From Yamagishiella unicocca (Eukaryota > Chlorophyta > Chlorophyceae > Chlamydomonadales > Volvocaceae), in the NCBI GenBank assembly GCA_003116995.1, contig BDSL01000055.1, positions 310,001 through 374,000 on the forward strand: a stretch of DNA of 64,000 nucleotides, written 5' to 3'. The notes under the pieces were generated by a model, which worked only from the letters and a program-made list of their open reading frames with translations, was not told the origin of the DNA and ran no database searches. The position numbers and the translations under genes are program-made. Positions 46,612-57,344 of the stretch are shown one piece after another (the stretch's first letter is position 1; the number at the start of each line of letters is the position of its first letter).

Positions 46612-47299
46612 ACCTAGCCTAGTTGGCTCACGAGCCGAGGGCTTTGGGGTGGGGGTAGGCAAGGTAGGGAATAGGGAGACCGGAGAGGTGCCGGAACAGC
46701 ATTAGAGCGCCGGCGCTGCCTCCGACCCGTGGTTCTCTCCCCCCAACCCAATGTAGGGGACCCATCGACGGTGGGATGGCATGGAACCCGATGCCACGAC
46801 GGAGGGGCAGGTTGGCGGCGGGAAGCTGGCAACGTAGTGCAGTCGCGCAGCCTGAGACTAGGAGGTCGATAGGAACCGTTTGGGTAGTTAAGGCGGTTTG
46901 GTAGTTGGCCGAGGGTGTTCTGCTTAACGTAACAAGTGCCGCAGGGTAAGTAACAAAGTAAAGCCAATCAACGGAGCAGCAGAGCAGGCTGAGAGTATTC
47001 CTCACTCTTTGCATAAAAAATCTTAGCTCATTGCAGGCTCCATTTGGCTCTCTTTAGAAATGCAAGGAACAAAGGATTGAGAAATGAAGATTGTCTCACA
47101 CATGGTCCAAGTACGTCACGGCCCAGGGAGCCTCAAGCTAGTGCATCTAAATATGTTCGGGCCCGTGATAAGGGTGGACTTCCCGCAATAAACTCATTTA
47201 TACTTCACTCCATAAGCCATGTCATATCCTAACGCATTAGCATACTGGTAGCGAAGGGATACCTCCACGTCCAGTTCTCTGCTTTCCCCCCTCTAGATA

Positions 47300-47480
47300 A
47301 TGCTTTCAAAGGATATAGCGGTATCAGCCCTTCGCCATGAGAATCCTGACGACCTGGGCACGCTGTTGGCCTTCGTCGAGGACAACGAGGACCAGCTGGG
47401 TAGGTGGACCACCGTCCGTGACGACGACGACAGCAAGACAATTACATTGTTCCTGAGGCAGAAGTGGTTGAATACCAAAG
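47300..47480 (+). CDS. Candidate 5' exon of family B copy 1
   Basis: Identical to the exon at 42197. Here it lies about 1 kb upstream of a family B body. Splicing 47300-47480, 47644-47710, 47912-47947 and then 48285 onward keeps one open frame into the MLMTDCAATDEVEKRW start, which supports, but does not prove, that the gene starts here. The intact family B copy at 62154 lacks this exon upstream, so the N-terminus is either variable or starts at the internal ATG. Confidence 0.4.
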
Positions 47481-48297
47481 GTGCGTTGCTTCGGGCCAAG
47501 GTTTGAGCGTTGCGGGAGCCATGGCCCGTCGTGCTTCCTGAATTGAACTTGGTTGAAGAGTTGAACTTGCGTCTAGGCAAGGGAATCCTTGCCGGTGGCC
47601 GCGTTGGTCTCAGCTCCTTTTTACCTTGCTACCGATCATGCAGCTTTCGCCGTGTGCTGCCACGGTGGTTGTCTGGTTCCAATCCCCGCACGCGTTGCAT
47701 CTGGGTCCGGGTGAGCTACAGCTGTAGCTGACCGCAACTAGCCGGTGTTTGGGGAATCGTGGTTTCGCGAGAGTTCGCAGAGGTAGGCCTGCACGTCGCA
47801 ACGCGGAAGCTACGGCTGCGTCCCTTTGCCGGTTGCGCCGGTGCAGCTAGCATGGGTCATGACATGCGTGGTATGTGCTCTCATGTTTCTCCCACCCTTT
47901 CCGTTGTACAGGCGCGGCGGCTGGCGCAGGCAGCGCGGCGATTGCAGGTGAGTTCGCCATCAACTTATGTGGTGCTATGCTGGTTGCGGCGTGTTTGCAT
48001 TTCATGAAACGCCCTGCCCCGCCTTTGCCTGTGGGGCCTTGCCTGTGTCAGTGGCCAATGCTGCCTGCTCGTCCCTTCTTCCTACTGTACCAGCCGTATC
48101 CTCCACTCTGAGGAGGTCCATCTGCCTGCAGGCGATTGCTATGGCACTGCACCTCCTCAGAGCGTAGGATACGACTGGTCCTATTTAAGATGCGCACACA
48201 GCTGGTTGGGGACGGGCACATGCTTTTATTTTTACTCTCGCCAACTCTCGGTCTGTCGTTGTCTGTTTTCTCTTGCCCTTTCAGCCTGCCTTCTCCT

Positions 48298-50078
48298 ATG
48301 TTGATGACCGATTGCGCCGCCACAGACGAGGTTGAAAAGCGGTGGGCAAAGGTGAACTCTCCGTCTACTCTGGACCCTGTCGCGGAGCAGCAGGAAGCCT
48401 CATCGCCGCTGCAGTGCAACTGGCGGCCGCCTTCCAACGTGGGGCTGCCCCCCGAGCTGGCCTGTCCGCTCTTCGCGGCGTTCACCGAGCTGGCCAGCAG
48501 TGGCCCGGTGTCGCCCGACGACCTGTCTGCAGCGGTGGAGCTCTGCCAGGCGGCCTCCCCGTACTACAGCTTGGAGGTATGTTTGTGCGGGCCGTGAAAG
48601 CGGAAGGGCCTCGCCCGTTACGTACACATGCTTGTAGCCGGCCAGGCGTGCATGTTCCAGATTACCTGGGTTAACGCATGGTCTCCCCCGCGTTGTCGTG
48701 CGCAGGACGAGCTGGAGGAGCGTCTGCAGGAGCTGCTGGCGGGCTACCTGGGCATGCCCATCTTCAAGGGGCGGCCGCAGCCAAGCGGCCGCATGAAGAC
48801 GGACTGCCTCATCGTCGCGGACCGTCGCGTGCCGCCTCCTGAGTGGCTCCTCTGCGCCGTCATCGAGTTGAAGCTGGGCCTGGGTTCGAAGGGGGATAGC
48901 TCCTTCCAGGGCGCAGCCTACTACGGCGTCTTCTGGGAGGCACGACGCACCGCACCTGCTGCCCCGCATTGCTGCTGGAGGTGGTGGGCCCCCACCTGCG
49001 GGTGTCGGCACTGTACTGGCTCAGCAACGTGACGGCGCGCCCCCTGACCCCGCTCATGAACCTCCTGTGGTTCTCGGACGACCCCGACCACATGATCGCC
49101 CTGGCCAGGACTCTGGCGGCGATCAAGGCGACGCTCGCACAGCTGCGGGACTTCTACTTGGCGCCGCCGTCGGCGCTTGGGCCAGGAGGTCCGGCTCCCC
49201 GCCCGCCACATCTGCTGGAGGCCATGCCGTACCCGCTGGCGGACTACCAGCGGGTGAAACGGCTCTTCACCGGCCGGCTCGTCTACACCGCCGTATTGCC
49301 CAGCGACGGCCAGCGAGTGCTGGTGCGCTTCGCCAAGCGCTACGGCGAGCAGGCTCACCGCGCCTGGGCGAGCCACGGGCTGGCGCCGAAGCTGCACAGG
49401 GTCGTGGAGCTGCCCGGCAACTGGTTGCTGGTCGAGATGGAGCTGCTGGGCTCTGACGAGGGGTGGGTCGAGATGGCGTGCTGGCCTGGGCCGGACGCCA
49501 GCACCGTGGTTGACGCGGTGCAGGCGGCCCTGCAGCAGGCGCACCAGGCGCAGGACGGCACCGTGGGGCGGGTCTTCGCTCACGGCGACATGCGGGTCCA
49601 GAACATCATGGTACGCGAGGCCGCTCCGGGCTCTGGCTCAGCCTACGACGTCAAGTTCGTTGACTTCGAGTTTGCCGGTGCGGAAGGTGAAGCATCCTAC
49701 CCGCCGTACCTCAGCAAGGCGGTCGTGTGGCCCCCAGGTGTGGCGTTTGGGGAGCCGGTGCGCCAGCAGCACGACAGCGAGCTGCTGGCAACCAATTGCG
49801 CGCAGCTGCTGCAGGCAATTGCGCGAGGCCGCTCCACGGCGGGACCCGACCCGCCGGCGGCGGCGGCTGGCGGCACCCCTGTTGCTGCCGTCGCACCTCC
49901 ACCTGCTCTGTCGCCACGTGGCAGCAACGTTCACGGCAGCAGGGGGCGCAGCAATGTTTGTGGCAGCAGCGGCCTCGGGCGGTCAGCACACGTGCGGCAG
50001 CTGCCGCGGTTCGCCCACATTCCCCGCCTCCACGCGCCTTCGCTGCCGCCGCCTGCCCTTCGAAGGGTGTTGGTGTGA
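48298..50078 (+). pseudogene. REase-kinase fusion (CRN-like), family B copy 1, frameshifted
   Basis: Exon 48298-48576 and exon 48706-50078 match the intact copy at 62154 with few differences. A 16-bp stretch present in the intact copy is missing at about 48947, just after the nuclease motif segment. The frame runs out at 49032, and the kinase half continues in another frame from 48969 to 50078. The kinase-like part (AHGDMRVQNIMV, VDFEFAG) is otherwise preserved, so the inactivation is recent. One other difference is Gln for Arg in the GEPVRQ segment. Confidence 0.85.
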
Positions 50079-51775
50079 GGGCCGCTGCGGAAGGACAGTA
50101 TCCGCAGCTCTGGCCACAGGCGGTGCGGCAGCTGTGGCGGGCCTGATGGCTGGGTGGGGTGTGCTTTTGAGGGCTGGTGAGAGCAGACTGCGCAGGCGCA
50201 TACGTGCGCATGCCGGGCGCAGCTTCCCCATAAATGAGTGTGCCTGATGAAATTGGTTGGGGAACAACATCGGAGTTAGTGGTTTGCCAATGCAGAGGTA
50301 GGGTTTGGTAGGCCAGCGCTATTTCCTGGAGCGCCTTGACGTGCTGTGAGACCTGCGAGACCAACTCTCCCTGCCCTCTTGTGGGGCGCCTGGGTGCGGT
50401 GTGCAAGCCAGTATGTTTGCCGTGATAGCGTGAGGTGGGTGCCGGGCTGCTGGCGGCGGCTGAGAAGCGCGACCTGGGGGGGACGTGTCTTGCCTGTCGC
50501 TGGACCCAGGGGCGGGGCTCAGAACTTAGCGGTGCAAGTGAGGAGGTGGTGGTGTTAGGTTGGGGGTGCAGGGGATGGGGGGATGGAGGCAGGCAGGGGT
50601 GGGGTAAAGGGGGCCGGCGGTTAGGGCGTTGGCTTCGGCAGCAGGCGCAAGGCAAGTAGTTGACAGGGGAAGGGTAGAGGGTGGGCGTGGTAGGGACAGG
50701 GCGTGGCCTCGCGGAATCAGGATGAAGGCCAGCAGGCGCTGCAAAAGGCTGTCGCAGCCATACAGACGGCATACTTCTCGAGCTGACCGCCGACAGCATC
50801 GTCACCAAGACGTTTGGGAGGGCGTCTTGGTAAGGCTGAGACGCTTCGGTCGTCAGACGACGTCCTTCACATCGTTCTGCCGGAAGGGTGCCCCTCGCAT
50901 TATGCGTCTACCCGTGAGCTCCTCAAGGCAATACTCGACAAGGTGCGTCTTTGCATTTGTAAGGGTGGAACCGAGGGAATAATTCCGGGGCGTTTGGCGT
51001 AAGAAAATTCGTGAGCATGTTCTGTTTGTGATGGGAGATATTGTGTATTTCACATCATAGTAGGTCTCGTTATAACGATGTACTAATCTTTAGGGGTTTA
51101 AGCGTTTAACACAGAATAGAGGGGCACGGATACGCTGGGTGCACAGACGTGCATGCAACGGAAGCGACGTTTTTACATACGAACAGCGACTGCAAGCAAC
51201 GCATACACAATTCATAGCAAACCGGCATCTGGCTTTCAGTCTCGGAAGAGGTTTAAAACCCCACTTCTCGCAGCTGCGCATCCAAGCTGCCGTGTACTGA
51301 CGTGGGGTTTGCTTCACTTGTGTCAGGATGCGGCGTTCTGGGCGTCGCTGAAGTGGGCTCTCCGGGAAGTGGTCACCTGAAGCCCACGGAGGTAGTCGCC
51401 GAGTAGAAGGCCAGGAAGAAGGAAGCTGGGGAGAAAACAACGGAGGTGAGGCTGGCGGCATCTTGAAAATTGCTACTTTTTAACTATTGCTACGTCTGCG
51501 GCAGCGCCTGCTCCAATGGTGAGGGTGTATGTGGCAGCTGCATCCCCGCCTGCGGCAAGTCAGCCTGCGGCCACCCAGCCTGCGGCAAGCCCATGTTTGT
51601 GACAGCTGTTGTGGCTGCCGCCGTTGACGCTTTCCCGTTTCTGCAAGTGCGTGCATGCCCACGTCGCCCACGTTGAGCTGCGCCAGCTGCACTGCCTCGT
51701 ACTGTTGCTGCACGGACGGCGTCTGTGGCTGTACTGGGGTTGCCGGCTGTGGCTGATATCAGGGCTTATCGCTTG
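50079..51775. other. Downstream of family B copy 1, repeat fragments
   Basis: The first part matches the DNA after the intact family B gene at the window edge. A fragment at 50868-50965 shares about 65 bp with the minus strand at 34478-34565. A minus-strand segment at 51560-51713 reads QQQYEAVQLAQLNVGDVGMH and may be a second exon of the BED-finger fragment to its right. No complete gene. Confidence 0.45.
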
Positions 51776-51925
51776 TCACCCGTGCAGGAGATGGTTCTGA
51801 AGATCCTCCATTCGGGCTTTGCTTGCATGAAACTTTGCGCCACAGTGCTTACACTTCTGCGGGGTTCGCTTCGACCGAGCATCGTATGCACCATCGTTGC
51901 AGAAGTGATCTTGCAGAGTATTCAT
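51776..51925 (-). CDS. BED-type zinc-finger exon, probable hAT-like transposon remnant
   Basis: The minus strand reads MNTLQDHFCNDG, then RSKRTPQKCKHCGAKFHASK, then ARMEDLQNHLLHG before a stop that overlaps a GTGACA donor. Cys-x2-Cys followed by Phe and a helix ending in His-x(n)-His is the pattern of a BED finger, the DNA-binding module typical of hAT-type transposases and proteins derived from them. The catalytic domain is not seen. The kangaroo-like element inserted about 230 bp to the right. Confidence 0.5.
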   Translation of the reverse strand: MNTLQDHFCNDGAYDARSKRTPQKCKHCGAKFHASKARMEDLQNHLLHG

Positions 51926-52154
51926 AGACTTCGGGCCCGGGACTTTGCCCCTGCGCTGTCCACCGACATGTCGATGTGGGAGCGAGTTTGCGACCAGTTA
52001 CAAAGTCAGTGACGTGGGTCACAATAAGGGCGATAAGACCTGAGTAATACGAGAGCGCAGCGAGTTTCGTGCCTCCGTGCGAAACTGGCGAGGGCCAGCG
52101 AAGGGCGCAGTCCGCCCTCGGGTATGGAATACGCGGTCGTACACGCGGGCGGCG

Positions 52155-52265
52155 TTGCTCAAGTACAAATGCTCGTAACCGTACTTTGGACTAGCATAGT
52201 GTGGACGGGCCTCCTGCCGCAACTGACCTCCCAGGCTAGCGTGCTGTGTAAACAAGCCGGCCCCA
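52155..52265 (+). repeat. Split direct repeat A1
   Basis: This 111-bp sequence starts TTGCTCAAGTACAAATGCTC and ends GCCGGCCCCA. It is identical to A2 at 54139-54249 as far as I compared it. It marks the left end of the element. Confidence 0.92.
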
Positions 52266-52684
52266 CGCAAGTTTGCTGGGTGGGAGGGTGGTCGCGAATG
52301 CAAGAGTCAATTTAAGTCACTGTACGGCTACGATGGAGGCTGCGTCTCTGCCGTCTCATTGGGAATCACCATTATGTCTACCGGTGCGTTGATTCCTTGA
52401 ACTCCTATTCAGTACTGTGGCTCACTCCTAATCTAATCACTTTTATCCAGGAAGCACTCCCGCTGCGGTGGGTTAATCCGCCCCAGGCAGCAACAATCTT
52501 GTACTCGATCTGGGCTTCCCGGACCGCGTTGTACAGCTCGATTCTACCCCGGTTTCGCAGCATTCTACACTGGTTTCTTCCCTTCTCCTAGGGGAGGTTC
52601 CGCCGGTCCAACAGGTAGGTGCTGTCTTCAGCTGGTAGCTTGGGCTATTCTGGTCCTGGTCAGGTGACGGGCTAATCCGGAACG

Positions 52685-53941
52685 GTGCCTTCATTCACGC
52701 AGGCTGCACCACCTGCCACGTTCTCCAGCCTGCAGCTGGCTTCTACCCTGCGCCCTCTGAGGCCCGCTTCTATCAGCTGTGACGACGCTGCCGTATCGGC
52801 CACGCGCCAGCGCGGATTGGTGGGTGCGCACTCGCTGCTGCAGCACGCTCTGGCTGACAGCACTCGGGATAAGCAGCAGGCGGCCGCCCGGGAGCTAGCC
52901 ACGTGGTTGGTTGAGTTCGGCAACGGCAGTAGCTTGCGCACCTGCACCCCCGAGGACCTGCTCATCTACATCATGGAGCATTGGCTGCCCACTCACCGGG
53001 GTCGGAAGCGCGACGATGGTTTGTGTGGCCCCTCTGCCCTCAAGTCGCACCTGTCACACCTGTCCGGGTTTCTCACCCGGCTCGGCCGTACTGGGCCGTA
53101 CTGCGAGTCGTCTGGTCAGGGCAATCCGTGCGAGTCCGTGTGGGTCTCCGACTTCCGTAAGGCATACCAGCGCTTGTCTATGCTGGACGGCTATGAGGAG
53201 CACTCGGCGGTGCCCCTAACGGTGGAGAAATATCAGCAGCTGGTCGCTTACTTGTGGGCGCAAGCAGAGGCCGCCACTACCCTCCTCGACACCTTGCTGA
53301 TCTTGCGAGACCTGCTCTGCTCCCAGTACATGTGGGCCAGCGCGCAGCGGGGACACGATGTCGGCAAGCTGGGCCTGGCGGACTTCGTGGACCCAGCTGA
53401 CACCCGCCGACCCTTTGGTGGTTTCCCGCTGCTGGCGCCCGCCCTTTGGCCGGCGGGCTATCACGGTCCGGTGTTGTGCGTCGCGGAGCGGGGTACTAAG
53501 ACTAGCCGAGTCAGCCGGGCGCCTCCCGTCTACCTGTACCCCATGCCCGGCCAGCCGACATTATGTTTCGTGTACACTCTGGCTTATTACATGGCTATGG
53601 CCAGCCGCCCCGACGCCCCGGAGGGTAGCGCCGTCACGGACCACCTGTTCCGTCCGCTGAACAGCGATCGGCGCAGCTTCAAACCCGCTCCTATCAGCAG
53701 CGCTGCTCTGGGCGCCCGCCTCCGCCTTCACCTCATGCTCTCCGGTGCCTACTCGGGCGAAACCAACCATAGCTTCCGCCGAGGTTCTCTGCAGTATTCC
53801 GCTTCGCAGGGTGCGGGCCTGGATGCCCTGTACGCCCAGAGCCAACTCCGCACCGAGGCCATGCTGAAGCGGTACCTGGACCCCAACCGCCACCCGGATT
53901 CGCGCAGTGTCCGCAGCCGCACTCAGCCGTCTCCCGAATGA
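52685..53941 (+). CDS. Tyrosine recombinase of the kangaroo-like element
   Basis: The open frame is 418 codons from a GTG; no ATG occurs before about residue 97. The true start is therefore uncertain, and an upstream exon spliced at the CACGCAG acceptor (exon from 52704) is possible. The catalytic set of a lambda-integrase-type recombinase is visible: Arg in ASAQRGHDVGKL, His-x-x-Arg in NHSFRRGSLQY, and the nucleophile Tyr in MLKRYLDPNRH. In DIRS-group elements this enzyme replaces the DDE integrase and inserts a circular DNA copy. It lies between A1 and B1A2, opposite in strand to gag, as expected for kangaroo-type organisation. The frame is intact. Confidence 0.88.
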   Translation: MPSFTQAAPPATFSSLQLASTLRPLRPASISCDDAAVSATRQRGLVGAHSLLQHALADSTRDKQQAAARELATWLVEFGNGSSLRTCTPEDLLIYIMEHWLPTHRGRKRDDGLCGPSALKSHLSHLSGFLTRLGRTGPYCESSGQGNPCESVWVSDFRKAYQRLSMLDGYEEHSAVPLTVEKYQQLVAYLWAQAEAATTLLDTLLILRDLLCSQYMWASAQRGHDVGKLGLADFVDPADTRRPFGGFPLLAPALWPAGYHGPVLCVAERGTKTSRVSRAPPVYLYPMPGQPTLCFVYTLAYYMAMASRPDAPEGSAVTDHLFRPLNSDRRSFKPAPISSAALGARLRLHLMLSGAYSGETNHSFRRGSLQYSASQGAGLDALYAQSQLRTEAMLKRYLDPNRHPDSRSVRSRTQPSPE

Positions 53942-53974
53942 CACGGTTTAGCCGCATGTGGGGTGGGTGGGTGG

Positions 53975-54140
53975 CTTTCTTCGCGCCTAACTCGGTACTT
54001 CTGTGCCCAGAATATCACCTCTATCGTTCATTAGTGAGGGGCCCTGTATGCGCAGTGGTGCACGCACTGAGTCTGCCGCTGCTTTCCGCACCTTCCGTAC
54101 CTCTGTACGGCCTAGGCCGAGCACTTCAACCATGCTCATT
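53975..54140 (+). repeat. Split direct repeat B1
   Basis: 166 bp starting CTTTCTTCGCGCCTAACTCG and ending CCATGCTCATT. It matches B2 at 60030-60195 with one seen difference (GAGGGG versus GTGGGG). It directly abuts A2 with a shared TT. Confidence 0.92.
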
Positions 54141-54249
54141 GCTCAAGTACAAATGCTCGTAACCGTACTTTGGACTAGCATAGTGTGGACGGGCCTCCTG
54201 CCGCAACTGACCTCCCAGGCTAGCGTGCTGTGTAAACAAGCCGGCCCCA
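54139..54249 (+). repeat. Split direct repeat A2
   Basis: Second copy of the 111-bp A repeat, fused to B1 inside the element. Confidence 0.92.
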
Positions 54250-54373
54250 TACCACACCGCCACAGGCGGCTCTTCTCTCCTCCCTCCAACTCGCCATCGG
54301 GCGCACTTCTCTTTCTAACCGCCGCGCAGCCTTTAGACTGCCTACTAGCCCGGGTACTCTCCTGTATGTCAGC

Positions 54374-54908
54374 TCACTCGGAGCCGTCCTGCATAAAGTA
54401 CCACGCATCGACAGCGTAGTGCGGGGTTTTGGCCAGCCACTTTCCCGGCGCCAGGAGGCGTGCGAAGATCTCTTTCGTGGGCAGCGGCTTAACATGCTGC
54501 AGGTGGGGTAGTCGCTGCAGATGCGATAACCACCACCGAGGCCAGCGGGGCACGATCACCACACAATCGGGTAGTTCCGCGCGTAGCTTCTGCACCACCC
54601 GGCCCATGAGGTCAAAGGGCGGGTTAATGTACAGTAACGGGGCGCGACCCCAGCGGGTACCCCGGCAGGTTCTCCCAGGACTGCGCCAAGGCATCGGTCC
54701 CCAGGGATGAGGGGCTCCATTTGGCCGAGAAGAACCGGCCGGGCACCTTGGTTGTTGCTTCATCCGCGAATAGGTCTAGGCATGGCTGGCGGCCCCGCAG
54801 GCACGGTTCCTTCCAGAGCGTGCTGTAGACCGTCGGGTTTAGCACCCACTGAGACATGTCCGCGTGTTTGCTCAGGGCGTCCGCCCACCGCTGGGGCCCA
54901 GGCCCCAC
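54374..54908 (-). pseudogene. Remnant of RT-RNase H-methyltransferase polyprotein of the element
   Basis: Two overlapping minus-strand frames (54908-54624 and 54763-54374) give the C-terminal part of a DIRS-type pol protein: ADALSKHADMSQWVLNPTVY from the end of RNase H, then PCLDLFADEA, TDALAQSWENLPGYP and, in the other frame, LLYINPPFDLMGRVVQKLRA. The NPPF motif is that of the adenine-methyltransferase-like domain found in this group. A frameshift lies near 54650. The reverse transcriptase and most of RNase H are absent: only about 160 bp separate this remnant from gag. Confidence 0.8.
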
Positions 54909-55072
54909 CAGCTACCGGCGGTAAACCATCAAACCCAGGCGGGCTCCCCATGGGCTCCCGGGCCTCCTGCATGGCACAGGCGGGGCACCACGCCATGCGG
55001 TGGGCCTCCCTTCGTGTCTACTCTGGCATGCCTCGTTCCTAATACGCCTGACCTCGTTTCGCATGGGTTCTC

Positions 55073-57239
55073 TTACTGGGCAGCCGCGGCCGCCGCCCCG
55101 GCACCGGGTCGTACGGGCCGGGGCTGTTGCTTCTGCACCCTCTCGTGCTCCCATTTGACTATATCCTTCACCATGGCCCGCTCGCTCTCAGCACTTACGG
55201 CATGCTGGAAGCCGCAGCGGTGCCTATCACACACCAGGCGGAATGACCCATTCCAACACCACCCAGGGCGCACGCTCTGGACCGTCGCACGCATCTCTTC
55301 TTCAGAAGCGAAAGCCGGGATGCCCACCTCTGCTAACGCCGTCTCAATTTGGGCCCGCAGCCTGGGAACACGTATGCCCGGCGGCTCTGGGGGGGCCGCT
55401 GCCACCCCACCTCCCGACGGCGCTGCCCCGTCCCGTCCCGGGTGCTCCACCGCTCCTGCTCTGGGCGCCGGCGCCTGCCATGCTGCCCCGCCCGGAGCCA
55501 GAGGTGGCCGACCGCGCCCAGCCGCTGCTCGCCCAACGGGCTCCGGTGGGGCCCGTAGCTGCTGCTTTGCCATCATGAGGGACACCTGGGGGGCAACCTG
55601 CGCGATTGCCTGGAGCAAGCGGGCGGGCCCCGCCAACTGGGGCCCCCAGTACTGCTGCCAGTCTCCCTCCGTTAGCCCGCCATACACTGCGGGATCCACA
55701 GCCGCGGCTTCGACCGCGACCTGGGCCCATGTTCCCGGTTGTTCCTGCAGCTGCTGGAGAAGCCATTCACCCAGTTCATTGCCTGACAGGAATTGGGCTG
55801 CGTCGGCGACGTACGTAGAAGCGTTGGCGTACACCTGGGACACTTTGCAGCTCAGGCCCTCCATCAAGCCGGTTGCCCGGGCGTGGAAGGCGGTTCCCAG
55901 GCCGTCGACCGCGGCGTTCCCCAGCTTGGCGAGCGTGGTCCGCAGCAGCGCCTCCAGCCCCACTAGGTGCTGCCGGAAAACACCCTTGAACTCGCCATGA
56001 GCCCGACGAAGGCGCGCCTTGTTGTCGCCCTCGCCCGGCTGGGAAATCAGGGCGCCCACGAACCCATTCATTAGCTCCTGGCAGGGCTGCATCAGGTTTC
56101 TCCCGCGGCTCCCCGTCGACACTACGGATAGCATCACCGGATTTTGGTGCCAGGCGCCAATGAGGCCTCGCACGTGGTCGCGGGCGATATCCGCGGGGTT
56201 CCTGATCTGTCGGTGCTGCTGTTCGATCGCCCCCAGGTCGTAGTAGTGGGGCTGCGAGGGGCGCGGCTGCTCTTCTTGCCCGGGCCAGCCGCCCTGCAGC
56301 GGGCGCGCTGCGGGCGGTGGTCGATGGCCACCGGGGGCCGCCCAACCGTACGAGCCGGGCCCATTGGGGCCGAATGGGAACCGGCTAGCCCCGCCCCCCT
56401 GGCTGTAGCCGGCGCGCCGGGGGTGGGCGAAGAACCCTTCTCCGAAGCGGGAGTACTCTGCGTACTCATGGTGCTCCACCTCGCGATCATAGCCCGCTGA
56501 GCCTTCTGGGCCGAACTGGTCGTACGGGTTCCTTTCCGCTGGTTCTGCAAAACCCCAGTGCCCGAGCCCGTATAGCTCCGGTTCTGCACCGTCGGCCGCT
56601 GCGCCTGCCATGAACCCAGCTCCCTGGGGTTCGTAACCTTCACTGCCCCGGCGGCGCTGCTGAAGTCGCGCCGCTGGGGACGCTGCTGCGCCGTCAGGGC
56701 TCGGAGCTCTGGCTCGCCGGCCACCCGACGCCGACAGACTCCGCTGCACTGCGGGTCGGGCCGAACCATCGGGGCCCCCTGGACGTCCCACCGACCACGC
56801 CCGCGGGTTAACGGCCGCGGCCCCCTCCAGGGCGCCCCCTGCTGCCCCTTCAACGTCACGTGCCGACCTTCCCCTCTGCTGGCTGCGGTGCGCTCCCAGG
56901 TCGGTGCGGCCAGCTCCCATCGCACCTCCGGCCTGCTGCCGTGACTGGGATACACCGGGCGCTGGTCCGCCCCGCTCCAGCTGCGTCGGCCCGGTGCGGC
57001 TCTTGCGGGCCCCCGGCTGGCTGGCCCAACTCCTCCGGGTTGCCCGCTTCCTGGTCTTGAGCGTTGTCTCCACTGCCGCTACCCGCTCCCGGCCCGGGCT
57101 CTTGAACGTTTGCAGGCGCCGGGTATCGGCTGCCTCCCGCTCCAGCCCCCCCTGCCGCGAGGGTCCTTGGCGGCGGGGCGCGGTTACCCCCTGCCGCTGT
57201 CCGGGAGCGTGTCACCGGCCGGCCCGCCCTCTCGGACAT
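55073..57239 (-). CDS. Gag-like protein of the kangaroo-like element
   Basis: A 666-codon frame covers 57073-55073 but has no ATG start. An ATG at 57239 opens a frame in another phase (MSERAGRPVTRSRTAAGGNR) that looks like a natural N-terminus, so a frameshift or splice within 57073-56856 probably joins them. The N-terminal third is low-complexity, rich in Arg, Gly and Pro; the middle is helical (NKARLRRAHGEFKGVFRQHL). The C-terminal part has a Cys/His cluster (WCWNGSFRLVCDRHRCGFQH) that could bind nucleic acid. Position upstream of the pol remnant supports gag; there is no direct family match that I can name. Confidence 0.65.
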
Positions 57240-57344
57240 TTCCTACCTCCTCGGGTGTGGTGGCCTGTCGGTGGGAGTAAGACAATCATAATCCAGCAGG
57301 GGTTTGGCGGGCGTTGGGCCCTGCGCGTGTCGAGCCTGGCGGGT

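Larger units (their letters stand above)
38090..48316 (+). repeat. Tandem segmental duplication, two units of about 5.1 kb
   Basis: Unit 1 is 38090-43218 and unit 2 is 43219-48316. The offset is 5129 bp until about 40910, 5128 after a one-base difference in a C run, and 5103 after a 25-bp minisatellite copy difference. Other differences are scattered single bases, so the duplication is recent. Each unit holds a family A gene, a possible minigene and the 5' region of a family B gene. Confidence 0.95.

Noticed and set aside
52685..53941. Crypton or bacteriophage integrase
   Set aside because: The split direct repeats, the gag-like ORF and the RNase H/methyltransferase remnant place the recombinase in a DIRS-group retrotransposon.
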